This document shows, in pieces, positions 54,400 through 64,000 of a DNA stretch of 64,000 nucleotides (within the stretch, counting starts at the first letter, position 1; each line of letters opens with the position of its first letter). The notes beneath the pieces were generated by a model that saw only the letters and a list, made by a program, of their open reading frames with translations, made no database searches and was not told the origin of the DNA. Source of the stretch: Actinoplanes nipponensis (GTDB taxonomy: Bacteria > Actinomycetota > Actinomycetes > Mycobacteriales > Micromonosporaceae). The stretch is from the NCBI RefSeq assembly GCF_016862275.1, contig NZ_BOMQ01000081.1:1-64000 (forward strand), read 5' to 3'. The translations under genes were made by a program, and so were the position numbers.

Positions 54400-55158
54400 T
54401 CAGTCGAGGAGCGGGTCGAGGCCGATGGTCAGGCCCGGGCGGGACACGATCGAGCGGATCCCCAGCAGCACACCCGGCATGAACGAGGCGCGGTCCAGGC
54501 TGTCGTGCCGGATGGTCAGCGTCTCGCCGGTCGTGCCGAACAGGACCTCCTGGTGGGCGACCAGGCCGGCGGCCCGCACCGCGTGCACCCGCACGCCGTC
54601 GATGTCGGCGCCGCGGGCGCCGGGCGCCTCCTCCTTGGTGGCGTCGGGCATCGCGCCGAGCCCCGCCTCGGCCCGGGCCGCGGCGATCAGCTTCGCCGTG
54701 TGGGTCGCCGTGCCGCTCGGGGCGTCCAGCTTGCGCGGGTGATGCTGCTCGATGATCTCGGCGGACTCGAAGTAGCGGGCCGCGCGCGCCGCGAACTGCA
54801 TCATCAGCACCGCGCCGAGCCCGAAGTTCGGGGCGATCAGCACGCCCACCCCGGGCTTGTCGGCCAGCCAGCCGCGCACCTGCTCCAGGCGCTGCTCGGT
54901 GAAGCCGGTCGTGCCGACGACCGTGTGGATGCCCTGGTCGACCGCCCACCGCAGGTTGTCCATCACCACGTCGGGGGTGGTGAAGTCGACGAGCACCTGG
55001 GCGCTCGCCTCCGAGGCGTTGAACAGCCGGTCGCCCTGGTCGACCATCGCCACCAGCTCGAGGTCGGCGGCGGCGTCGACGGCCTTGCACACCTCGAGGC
55101 CCATGCGGCCGCGGGCGCCGAGCACGCCCACCCGGATCGGTTGCTGCGCGTCTGTCAC
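54400..55158 (-). CDS. dapB: 4-hydroxy-tetrahydrodipicolinate reductase
   Basis: A 252-residue NAD(P)H-dependent enzyme of the diaminopimelate pathway. The nucleotide motif is VGVLGARGRMGLEV, the catalytic region EQHHPRKLDAPSGTA is intact, and the FTTPDVVMDNL and VGTTGFTEQRL segments are typical. It acts after DapA. The GTG start at 55158 overlaps the stop of the PAP2 gene by 4 bases (GTGA). It is convergent with the glycosidase gene. Confidence 0.95.
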   Translation of the reverse strand: MTDAQQPIRVGVLGARGRMGLEVCKAVDAAADLELVAMVDQGDRLFNASEASAQVLVDFTTPDVVMDNLRWAVDQGIHTVVGTTGFTEQRLEQVRGWLADKPGVGVLIAPNFGLGAVLMMQFAARAARYFESAEIIEQHHPRKLDAPSGTATHTAKLIAAARAEAGLGAMPDATKEEAPGARGADIDGVRVHAVRAAGLVAHQEVLFGTTGETLTIRHDSLDRASFMPGVLLGIRSIVSRPGLTIGLDPLLD

Positions 55159-56111
55159 GAGGTCAACCTACTGCGGTTGGCCCACCAGCGTTCGCCCAGC
55201 CCCACCACGAGGAACACCGCCGCCACGTAGGCCCAGCCGACCAGCACGTCGATCACGTAGTGCTCGCCGGTGTAGACCAGCGTGAAGGTCATCGCCAGCG
55301 GGTACGCGAGCAGCACCGGCCACCACCGGCGGCGCACCACCGGCAGGAAGAACGCCACGGCCATCATCGCCCACGCGGTGTGCAGCGACGGCATGGCGGC
55401 CACCGGGTTGGACGCGTCCACCTGCAACGCGTTCAGGGTGTTGCCGGCGCCGTGCAGCCCGATCGCGTCCCAGCCGTTGGTGGAGATGCGCTCGACGTGC
55501 TCGGGCAGGTAGCCGTACTTGTACGCCCACCACGGCGGCGCCGCCGGGTAGAGGAAGTAGGTGACCAGCCCGAAGACGCAGAGCGTGAACCAGCGGCGGA
55601 CGAACCGGGCCCACTGCGCGCGGGAGCGCACCCAGAGGATCACCGCGACCGTCGGCACGGTGAGGAAGTGGGAGACGTAGACCAGGGTGACCACGACCTC
55701 CCACCACTGCACCACGCCGGGCTGGTAGAGGTGCTCCTGCAGCCAGGTGGTCGGGACCTGACCGCCGGTGAGCCACCCGAACATCGCCTCGTCGGCGTGG
55801 ATCAGCTCGGTGACGTGCGGCTGGAACAGGTCGTCGGCCCACGCGCGGGAGACGTTGTAGATCACCAGCAGCAGGGCGATCGGCAACCAGTCACGCAGGA
55901 ACAGCAGGTGCTGCCGCCAGGGCAGCTCGCTGCGCCAGGCGATCGTGGCCAGCCACAGCCAGCCAAAGGCGATCAGCGGGTCGCTGGTCGGCACGCCGAT
56001 GAAGTACGTGCCGACCGCGAACAGCACCGCCCAGATCAGCATGCCGACGGTGCGCCGGCGACGGTCCGGCGACGTCTTCTCCGGTACGGGCGCGGGGCTC
56101 AGGATGGTCAC
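55155..56111 (-). CDS. PAP2-superfamily membrane phosphatase
   Basis: A 318-residue membrane protein with about six to seven transmembrane helices. The C-terminal half has the PAP2 signatures SLHTAWAM (from AAMPSLHTAWAM) and YTGEHYVIDVLVGWAY, where the two His and the Asp are catalytic; the N-terminal part has LPWRQHLLFLRDW and a WTGGQVPTTWLQ loop. This group (often annotated as inositolphosphotransferase or PAP2_3) acts on lipid phosphates or makes phospho-lipid transfers at the membrane. Start ATG 56111. It is co-transcribed with dapB (4-base overlap) and 11 bases downstream of the M16 gene. Confidence 0.9.
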   Translation of the reverse strand: MTILSPAPVPEKTSPDRRRRTVGMLIWAVLFAVGTYFIGVPTSDPLIAFGWLWLATIAWRSELPWRQHLLFLRDWLPIALLLVIYNVSRAWADDLFQPHVTELIHADEAMFGWLTGGQVPTTWLQEHLYQPGVVQWWEVVVTLVYVSHFLTVPTVAVILWVRSRAQWARFVRRWFTLCVFGLVTYFLYPAAPPWWAYKYGYLPEHVERISTNGWDAIGLHGAGNTLNALQVDASNPVAAMPSLHTAWAMMAVAFFLPVVRRRWWPVLLAYPLAMTFTLVYTGEHYVIDVLVGWAYVAAVFLVVGLGERWWANRSRLTS

Positions 56112-56122
56112 GGCGTCCCAGG

Positions 56123-57418
56123 TTAGCGGTGGGTCGGAAACGCGTCGTCGGCGAACGGCCCGACGACCGCCAGCGACATCGGCTGGGACAGCAGCTCCGC
56201 GGCGAGCGCGTTCACCTCGTCGAGGGTGACCGCGTCCACCTGGGCCAGCAGCTCGTCGACGGCCATCAGGTCGCCGTGCAGCAGCTCGGACTTGGCCAGC
56301 CGGCTCATCCGCGAGCTGGTGTCCTCCAGGCCCAGCACGTACGAGCCCTTCACCATGCCCTTGCCCCGGGCCAGCTCGTCGGCGGTGATCCCCTCGGCCG
56401 CCACCGTGGCCAGCTCGGCCCGGATCAGGTCGAGCACCTCCTCGGCCTTGCCCGGCGCGCAGCCGGCGTAGACCGCGAACAGGCCGGCGTCGGCGTACTG
56501 GCTGCCGTAGGAGTAGACCGAGTAGGCCAGGCCGCGCTTCTCCCGGATCTCCTGGAACAGCCGGCTGGACATGCCGCCGCCGAGCACGTTGTTCAGCACG
56601 CCGAGCGCGAACCGCCGGTCGTCGGCCCGGTTGATGCCGGCGCAGCCGAGCACGATGTGCGCCTGCTCGGTGTCGCGGTGGCGGATCAGCGTGACCGGCT
56701 TGCGCGGGCGGCCGCCCCCGGTCGACGGGCGCTTGGGGGCGGGCACGCCGGTCCCGGCGTCGAGCGGGCTGCCGGCCACGGCGGCCCGGACCAGTTTGAC
56801 GACGCGGGCGTGGTCCAGGTTGCCGGCCGCCGTGATGACGATCTGCGGCGCCTTGTACCGGGCGCGGTAGAAGCGGTTGATCTGCGTGCGGGTCATCGGG
56901 GAGATGGTCTCCTCGGTGCCCGAGATCAGCCGGCCCAGCGGGGTGTCCGGACCGAAGACCGCCTCGATGAAGACGTCGTGCACCTCGTCACCGGGCTCGT
57001 CGTCGTGCATGGCGATCTCCTCGAGGATCACGCCCCGCTCGGTCTCCACGTCCGCCGGGTCGAGCAGCGAGCCGGCGACCGCGTCGCAGAGCACGTCGAC
57101 GGCCAGCGGCAGGTCGGCGTCCAGCACCCGCGCGTAGTAGCAGGTGTACTCCTTCGTGGTGAAGGCGTTGGTCTCGCCGCCGACCGCCTCGATCTCCGCG
57201 GAGATCTCCAGCGCGGTGCGCTTGGCGGTGCCCTTGAAGAGCAGGTGCTCGAGGAAGTGCGAGGCGCCCGACATGGCCGGGGTCTCGTCGCGTGAGCCGA
57301 CCGCCACCCAGACGCCGAGGGCGGCGCTGCGGGTGGTGGGGATCGACTCGGTGAGAATGCGCAGACCAGAGGGCAGCACGGTGCGTTTCACGCCGTCCTG
57401 CAGGGTTTGGGTTTTCAT
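56123..57418 (-). CDS. M16 zinc metallopeptidase (pitrilysin-type)
   Basis: A 431-residue protease. The inverted zinc motif HFLEH gives H54, E57, H58, with the third ligand Glu at about 133-134 (VILEEIAMHDD). The second, inactive-type domain begins near residue 215 and includes IREKRGLAYSVYSYGSQ. ATG 57418 is chosen: the frame continues upstream through the terminator hairpin at 57461-57486, which an mRNA start would not normally include. It follows pnp, an arrangement conserved in actinobacteria, and precedes the PAP2 and dapB genes. Substrates are unknown, perhaps damaged or processing peptides. Confidence 0.92.
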   Translation of the reverse strand: MKTQTLQDGVKRTVLPSGLRILTESIPTTRSAALGVWVAVGSRDETPAMSGASHFLEHLLFKGTAKRTALEISAEIEAVGGETNAFTTKEYTCYYARVLDADLPLAVDVLCDAVAGSLLDPADVETERGVILEEIAMHDDEPGDEVHDVFIEAVFGPDTPLGRLISGTEETISPMTRTQINRFYRARYKAPQIVITAAGNLDHARVVKLVRAAVAGSPLDAGTGVPAPKRPSTGGGRPRKPVTLIRHRDTEQAHIVLGCAGINRADDRRFALGVLNNVLGGGMSSRLFQEIREKRGLAYSVYSYGSQYADAGLFAVYAGCAPGKAEEVLDLIRAELATVAAEGITADELARGKGMVKGSYVLGLEDTSSRMSRLAKSELLHGDLMAVDELLAQVDAVTLDEVNALAAELLSQPMSLAVVGPFADDAFPTHR

Positions 57419-57460
57419 CCGGTTGAGGGCGGTGGTGGGGCGGTCGGAAGGGGTGACAAC

Positions 57461-57486
57461 GCGGGCCGGCCTTTCGGCCGGCCCGC
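57461..57486 (-). terminator. Terminator after pnp
   Basis: A perfect 11-bp stem GCGGGCCGGCC with its complement and a 4-base loop, 24 bases past the pnp stop. It separates pnp from the M16 gene. Confidence 0.8.
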
Positions 57487-57509
57487 GGTTGCTCGCTGTC
57501 ATGCGTGGA

Positions 57510-59843
57510 TCAGTTGCGGTCGCCGCTGGGACGCTGACGCCGGCGGCGGGGCTCGCCGCCACCCTCGCCACGGGGACCGCGGTCCTCGCGCTCGCGCGGC
57601 GGGCGGCCACCCTCGGCGCCCTCGCCACCGGAGGCGGCGGGAGCGTCCGCGGGCGCCTCGGCGCCCTCGGGACGGACCTTGTCCAGGTAGATCTTGCCGC
57701 GGTTGTCGATGTCCGCGATCGAGACCTCGACCTTGTCGCCGACGTTGAGGAAGTCCTCGACCTTGTCGACCCGCTTGCCGTCGCCCACCTTGGAGATGTG
57801 CAGCAGGCCGTCGCGGCCGGGCAGCAGCGAGATGAAGGCGCCGAACGCGGCCGTCTTCACCACCGTGCCGAGGAACTTGTCGCCGGCCTTCGGCATCGTC
57901 GGGTTGGCGATGGCGTTGATCCGCTCCACCGCGGCCTCGGCCGCCGGGCCGTTGGTCGCGCCGACGTAGATGGTGCCGTCGTCCTCGATCGAGATGTCGG
58001 CGCCGGTCTCGTCCTGGATCGCGTTGATCGTCTGGCCCTTCGGGCCGATGACCATGCCGATCTTGTCGACCGGGATCTTGACGCTGGTGACGCGCGGGGC
58101 GTACTCGCTCATCTCGGCCGGGCTGTTGATGGCCTCGTCCATGACGGCCAGGATCGTCGCCCGGGCGTCGTGCGCCTGCTGCAGGGCGGCGGCCAGCACG
58201 TCCGACGGGATGCCGTCGAGCTTGGTGTCGAGCTGCAGCGCGGTGACGAACTCCGGGGTGCCGGCGACCTTGAAGTCCATGTCGCCGAACGCGTCCTCGG
58301 CGCCCAGGATGTCGGTCAGCGTGACGTACTGGGTCTTGCCGTCGACCTCGTCGGAGATGAGGCCCATGGCGATGCCGGCGACGTGCGCCTTCAGCGGCAC
58401 ACCGGCGCTGAGCAGGGCCAGCGTCGAGGCGCAGACCGAGCCCATCGAGGTCGAGCCGTTGGAGCTCAGGGCCTCGGAGACCTGGCGGATCGCGTACGGG
58501 AACTCCTCGCGCGTCGGCAGCACCGGCACCAGGGCCCGCTCGGCCAGCGCGCCGTGACCGATCTCGCGCCGCTTCGGCGAACCGACCCGGCCGGTCTCAC
58601 CGGTCGAGTACGGCGGGAAGTTGTAGTTGTGCATGTAGCGCTTGGACTTCTCGGGGGCGAGGGTGTCCAGCGACTGCTCCAGGCGGAGCATGTTCAGCGT
58701 GGTGACGCCCAGGATCTGGGTCTCGCCGCGCTCGAACAGCGCCGAGCCGTGCACCCGGGGCAGGACGCCGACCTCGGCGGTCAGCGGCCGGATGTCACGC
58801 GGGCCGCGGCCGTCCATGCGGACCTGGTCGCGCAGCACCCGGTTGCGCACCTCGGTCTTGGTGACCGAGCGGAACGCGGCGCTGATCTCCTTCTCGCGGC
58901 CCTCGAACTGACCGCCGACGGCCTCGACGACCTTGGCCTTGACGCGGTCCAGGGCCTCCTCGCGGTCCGCCTTCTGGACGATCTTCAGCGCCTCGGCGAG
59001 CTCGCCCTTGGCGGCGTCGGCGACGGCGGCGTAGACGTCGTCCTGGTAGTCCAGGAAGACCGGGAACTCCTGCACCGGCTTCGCGGCGACCTCGGCCAGC
59101 TCGCTCTGCGCGCGGCACAGCTCGCGGATGGCCGGCTTGGCGGCCTCGAGGCCGCTGGCCACGACCTCCTCGGTCGGCGCGACGGCGCCGGCCTGGATCA
59201 GCTTGATCGCGTGCGGGGTGGCCTCGGCCTCGACCATCATGATGGCCACATCGCCGTCGGCGAGCACGCGGCCCGCGACGACCATGTCGAAGGTGGCCCG
59301 CTCGAGCTCCTCCAGGGTCGGGAACGCGACCCACTGGCCCTCGACGTGCGCGACGCGCGTCGAGCCGACCGGGCCGCTGAACGGCAGGCCGGAGAGCTTG
59401 GTCGACATCGAGGCGCCGTTCATGGCGACGACGTCGTACGGGTGCTGCGGGTCGAGCGCGAGGACGGTCTCGACGACCTGGACCTCGTTGCGCAGGCCCT
59501 TGGTGAACGACGGGCGCAGCGGCCGGTCGATCAGGCGGCAGGTGAGGATGGCGTCCTCGCTGGGACGGCCCTCGCGCCGGAAGAACGAGCCGGGGATGCG
59601 GCCCACGGCGTACATGCGCTCCTCGACGTCGACCGTCAGCGGGAAGAAGTCGAAGTGCTCCTTCGGCTGCTTGCCGGCCGTGGTCGCCGAGAGCACGGTG
59701 GTCTCGCCCAGCTGGACGATGACCGAGCCGGCGGCCTGGCGGGCCAGCTTGCCGGTGGAGAAGGTCACCTCACGGGTCCCGAAGGAGCCGTTGTCGATGA
59801 TCGCGGTGCGGGATTCGGTGCCGAGAGCCTTCTGCTCAGACAT
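57510..59843 (-). CDS. pnp: Polyribonucleotide nucleotidyltransferase (PNPase)
   Basis: A 777-residue 3'-5' phosphorolytic exoribonuclease and RNA-tailing enzyme. Two RNase PH-like domains flank a helical domain (first: EVTFSTGKLARQAAGSVIVQL from FSTGKLARQAAGS; second: RGETQILGVTTL and SVCASTLALLSAGVP). Then come a KH domain (IGMVIGPKGQTINAIQDETG) and an S1 domain (FLGTVVKTAAFGAFISLLPG), ending in a Gly/Arg/Glu-rich tail typical of actinobacteria. ATG 59843 has an AAGGAG about 11 bases upstream. rpsO precedes it with a terminator between. Confidence 0.97.
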   Translation of the reverse strand: MSEQKALGTESRTAIIDNGSFGTREVTFSTGKLARQAAGSVIVQLGETTVLSATTAGKQPKEHFDFFPLTVDVEERMYAVGRIPGSFFRREGRPSEDAILTCRLIDRPLRPSFTKGLRNEVQVVETVLALDPQHPYDVVAMNGASMSTKLSGLPFSGPVGSTRVAHVEGQWVAFPTLEELERATFDMVVAGRVLADGDVAIMMVEAEATPHAIKLIQAGAVAPTEEVVASGLEAAKPAIRELCRAQSELAEVAAKPVQEFPVFLDYQDDVYAAVADAAKGELAEALKIVQKADREEALDRVKAKVVEAVGGQFEGREKEISAAFRSVTKTEVRNRVLRDQVRMDGRGPRDIRPLTAEVGVLPRVHGSALFERGETQILGVTTLNMLRLEQSLDTLAPEKSKRYMHNYNFPPYSTGETGRVGSPKRREIGHGALAERALVPVLPTREEFPYAIRQVSEALSSNGSTSMGSVCASTLALLSAGVPLKAHVAGIAMGLISDEVDGKTQYVTLTDILGAEDAFGDMDFKVAGTPEFVTALQLDTKLDGIPSDVLAAALQQAHDARATILAVMDEAINSPAEMSEYAPRVTSVKIPVDKIGMVIGPKGQTINAIQDETGADISIEDDGTIYVGATNGPAAEAAVERINAIANPTMPKAGDKFLGTVVKTAAFGAFISLLPGRDGLLHISKVGDGKRVDKVEDFLNVGDKVEVSIADIDNRGKIYLDKVRPEGAEAPADAPAASGGEGAEGGRPPREREDRGPRGEGGGEPRRRRQRPSGDRN

Positions 59844-60000
59844 GTGGTGCGGTACTCCTTCGTCGAGGACCCGGCGGTTCACACAGCGCGGAAGAGGCTG
59901 GCCGGTCTTCGATCGAAGTGCCCGAGATTGTGATGCTCGGGAACCACTACCGAGGACCGGGGCCGGAGGCCTGGTGCCGCGCGGGTCCGTGGGTAGAGCT

Positions 60001-60030
60001 CGGGGGAGCGGCCAGACGGCCACTCCCCCG
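60001..60030 (-). terminator. Terminator after rpsO
   Basis: CGGGGGAG-C-GGCC and GGCC-A-CTCCCCCG arms form a 13-position stem with one mismatch and a 4-base loop, 5 bases past the rpsO stop. It should limit readthrough into pnp. Confidence 0.78.
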
Positions 60031-60035
60031 TCGAA

Positions 60036-60305
60036 TCAGCGGCGCAGGCCGAGACGCTCGATCAGCGTCCGGTAGCGCGCGATGTCCTTCTTCTGGACGT
60101 AGTTCAGCAGGCGGCGGCGCCGGCCGACCAGCAGCAGCAGACCACGACGGCTGTGGTGGTCGTGCTTGTGCACCTTGAGGTGCTCGGTGAGGTCGGCGAT
60201 CCGCTTGGTGAGCATCGCGACCTGCACCTCGGGCGAACCGGTGTCGCCTTCGAGGGTCGCGTACTCGGTCATGATCTTGGTCTTGGTCTCTTGGTCGAGC
60301 GCCAT
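60036..60305 (-). CDS. rpsO: 30S ribosomal protein S15
   Basis: An 89-residue protein, the standard length. MALDQETKTKIMTEYATLEG, GSPEVQVAMLTKRIADLTEHL, HKHDHHSRRGLLLLVGRRRR and YRTLIERLGLRR are the conserved S15 stretches; it binds 16S rRNA early in 30S assembly. ATG 60305 has GGAG a few bases upstream. It lies between ribF and pnp, as in most actinobacteria, with its own terminator downstream. Confidence 0.97.
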   Translation of the reverse strand: MALDQETKTKIMTEYATLEGDTGSPEVQVAMLTKRIADLTEHLKVHKHDHHSRRGLLLLVGRRRRLLNYVQKKDIARYRTLIERLGLRR

Positions 60306-60342
60306 GTTCTCCGTGATTCTGTGTTGCCGATTCAAACGGTGT

Positions 60343-60363
60343 CCCGCCCGGGAACCGGGCGGG
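60343..60363 (-). terminator. Terminator after ribF
   Basis: CCCGCCCGG and CCGGGCGGG form a perfect 9-bp stem with a GAA loop, about 79 bases past the ribF stop and upstream of rpsO. Confidence 0.7.
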
Positions 60364-60441
60364 CTCGCGGCCCGCGGCGTCGGGCAGGCAGGCGAGTCCG
60401 GTCGTCGGAATAGCCGACGTCACGGCAAGCTTATCAGCAGC

Positions 60442-61386
60442 TTAGATCGGCGCCCCGCCGAGCACGCGCCGGGTCTGCTCGACGTCCTCGCGGATCTGCG
60501 CGACCAGCGGCTCGATGCCGGTGTAGACCCGCTGTTCGCGCAGGTGGGCCACGAAGTCGAGGCTGACCCGCTCGCCGTACAGGTCGCCGGCGAAGTCCAG
60601 CACGTAGGCCTCGACCCGGCGCTCCCGGCCGGAGAACGTGGGGTTCGTCCCGATCGACACCGAGGCCGGCTGCGGTCCGCCCTGCCGGCCGCCGCGCACG
60701 AGCCAGGCGGCGTAGACGCCGTCGGCCGGGATGGCCGCGTACCGGTGACACATGAGGTTCGCGGTCGGGAAGCCGATCTCGCGCCCGCGCTGGTCGCCGC
60801 GGACGACCACGCCGCCCAGGCGGTGCGGCCGGCCGAGCGCGGCGGCCGCGGCCGAGACGTCCCCGGCGTCGACGCAACTGCGGATGTACGTCGAGGAGTA
60901 GACCAGGCCCTCCTCGGCCACCAGCGGCGCCTCCTCGACCGTGAAGCCGAACGTGCGTCCCAGCCGGGTCAGCATGGCCAGGTCACCGGCCGCCTTGTGG
61001 CCGAAGCGGAAGTTGTCCCCCTCCACCACGACCGCGGCGTGCAGCGCGTCGACCAGCACGTCGTGCACGAAGGCCTCCGCGCTGAGCTGGGAGAAGGCGG
61101 GGGTGAAGGGCACCACGCAGAGGGCGTCGACGCCCAGCTGCTCGATCAGCTCGGCCTTGCGGACCGGCTCGGTCAGCACGGCCGGGTGCGAGCCGGGCCG
61201 GACCACCTCGGCGGGGTGCGGGTCGAAGGTCACCACGACCGAGTGCAGGCCGAGGTCACGGGCCCGCTTCACGGCGTGCCCGATGATCGCCTGATGGCCG
61301 CGGTGCACGCCGTCGAAGACGCCGATGGTGACCACCGACCGCCCGAACCCGCCCGGTACGGCTTCGTATCCGCGCCACCGCTGCAT
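60442..61386 (-). CDS. ribF: Bifunctional riboflavin kinase/FAD synthetase
   Basis: A 314-residue enzyme making FMN then FAD. The N-terminal nucleotidyltransferase half has TIGVFDGVHRGHQAIIGHA and TFDPHPAEVV, then VVVEGDNFRFGHKAAGDLAML and SSTYIRSCVDAGDV. The C-terminal kinase half has GREIGFPTANL, DGVYAAWL and NPTFSGRERRVEAYVLDF. ATG 61386 has an AGGAAGGG ribosome site. It precedes rpsO with a hairpin between, and is divergent from the hybrid kinase (78 bases). Confidence 0.96.
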   Translation of the reverse strand: MQRWRGYEAVPGGFGRSVVTIGVFDGVHRGHQAIIGHAVKRARDLGLHSVVVTFDPHPAEVVRPGSHPAVLTEPVRKAELIEQLGVDALCVVPFTPAFSQLSAEAFVHDVLVDALHAAVVVEGDNFRFGHKAAGDLAMLTRLGRTFGFTVEEAPLVAEEGLVYSSTYIRSCVDAGDVSAAAAALGRPHRLGGVVVRGDQRGREIGFPTANLMCHRYAAIPADGVYAAWLVRGGRQGGPQPASVSIGTNPTFSGRERRVEAYVLDFAGDLYGERVSLDFVAHLREQRVYTGIEPLVAQIREDVEQTRRVLGGAPI

Positions 61387-61464
61387 TCCACGCCCTTCCT
61401 GGAGAACCCGGGGGTAAGCGTATCGGTCTCCACGACTGCCTCAAACGCTACAGTTGATCCCGAT

Positions 61465-64000
<2,536 letters not shown>

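Noticed and set aside
57419..57502. Upstream in-frame start (57502) for the M16 peptidase
   Set aside because: The extra codons include the strong terminator hairpin at 57461-57486, so an mRNA starting there is unlikely.
57144..59933. 929-codon plus-strand frame opposite pnp
   Set aside because: Shadow of pnp; Leu/Asp/Val/Gly-rich with no recognisable motif.

Overview
The window looks like chromosomal DNA of a high-GC actinobacterium, most likely a member of the Micromonosporaceae such as Actinoplanes. This is an inference from the very high GC, the frequent GTG starts, the F420-dependent oxidoreductase, the ClgR-PspA-PspM stress cluster, a Spo0M-type protein, and conserved actinobacterial gene neighbourhoods (recA-recX-rny, dapA-rnj, ribF-rpsO-pnp-M16 peptidase, rimO-pgsA-cinA-clgR). 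No rRNA, tRNA, transposase, integrase or CRISPR array was seen. Most of the window is vegetative core genome with accessory genes between the core blocks.

Layout. 0.3-9.5 kb (minus strand): rny, a proline-rich membrane protein, an LPVTG-anchored repeat protein, recX, recA, a DUF3046 protein and udgX. 9.7-21.7 kb: a divergent MocR regulator and flavoprotein-acetyltransferase fusion, an amino-acid exporter, a coupled CNNM-CNNM-Spo0M operon, a secreted M28 peptidase, a Ser/Thr kinase, a class F sortase and a DUF4397 surface protein. 22-34.4 kb: the giant helicase Lhr, a GNAT, about 0.9 kb of octamer-based tandem repeats, an LLM oxidoreductase, a SAM hydrolase, a hemerythrin-like protein, a large SARP/STAND regulator and nei2. 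34.4-44.4 kb: a RibD/DHFR-like reductase, an AraC regulator, pspM-pspA-clgR, cinA, pgsA, rimO and ftsK. 44.5-64 kb: ybjN with an antisense-overlapping DUF2784 frame, a streptogrisin-type protease, rnj-dapA, a DUF2752 protein, a YcaQ-type glycosylase, two GNATs with a glycogen-debranching-type enzyme, dapB, a PAP2 protein, an M16 peptidase, pnp, rpsO, ribF and a hybrid histidine kinase cut by the window end.

Two functional themes stand out. DNA repair: recA, recX, udgX, lhr, nei2 and ycaQ all lie here, and recA and ycaQ share the same unusual promoter core (TTGTCA, 11 bases, TAGCGT). This resembles the mycobacterial LexA-independent PafBC-type damage promoter; recA also has two LexA-box-like sites upstream. 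RNA decay: RNase Y, RNase J and PNPase are all encoded here.

The most interesting non-coding signals are that repeated damage-type promoter, three 11-bp direct repeats immediately upstream of the SARP gene (a likely autoregulatory site), a ClgR-box-like dyad upstream of pspA, several tandem-repeat tracts (8, 17 and 24 bp units), and clear hairpin terminators after many genes.
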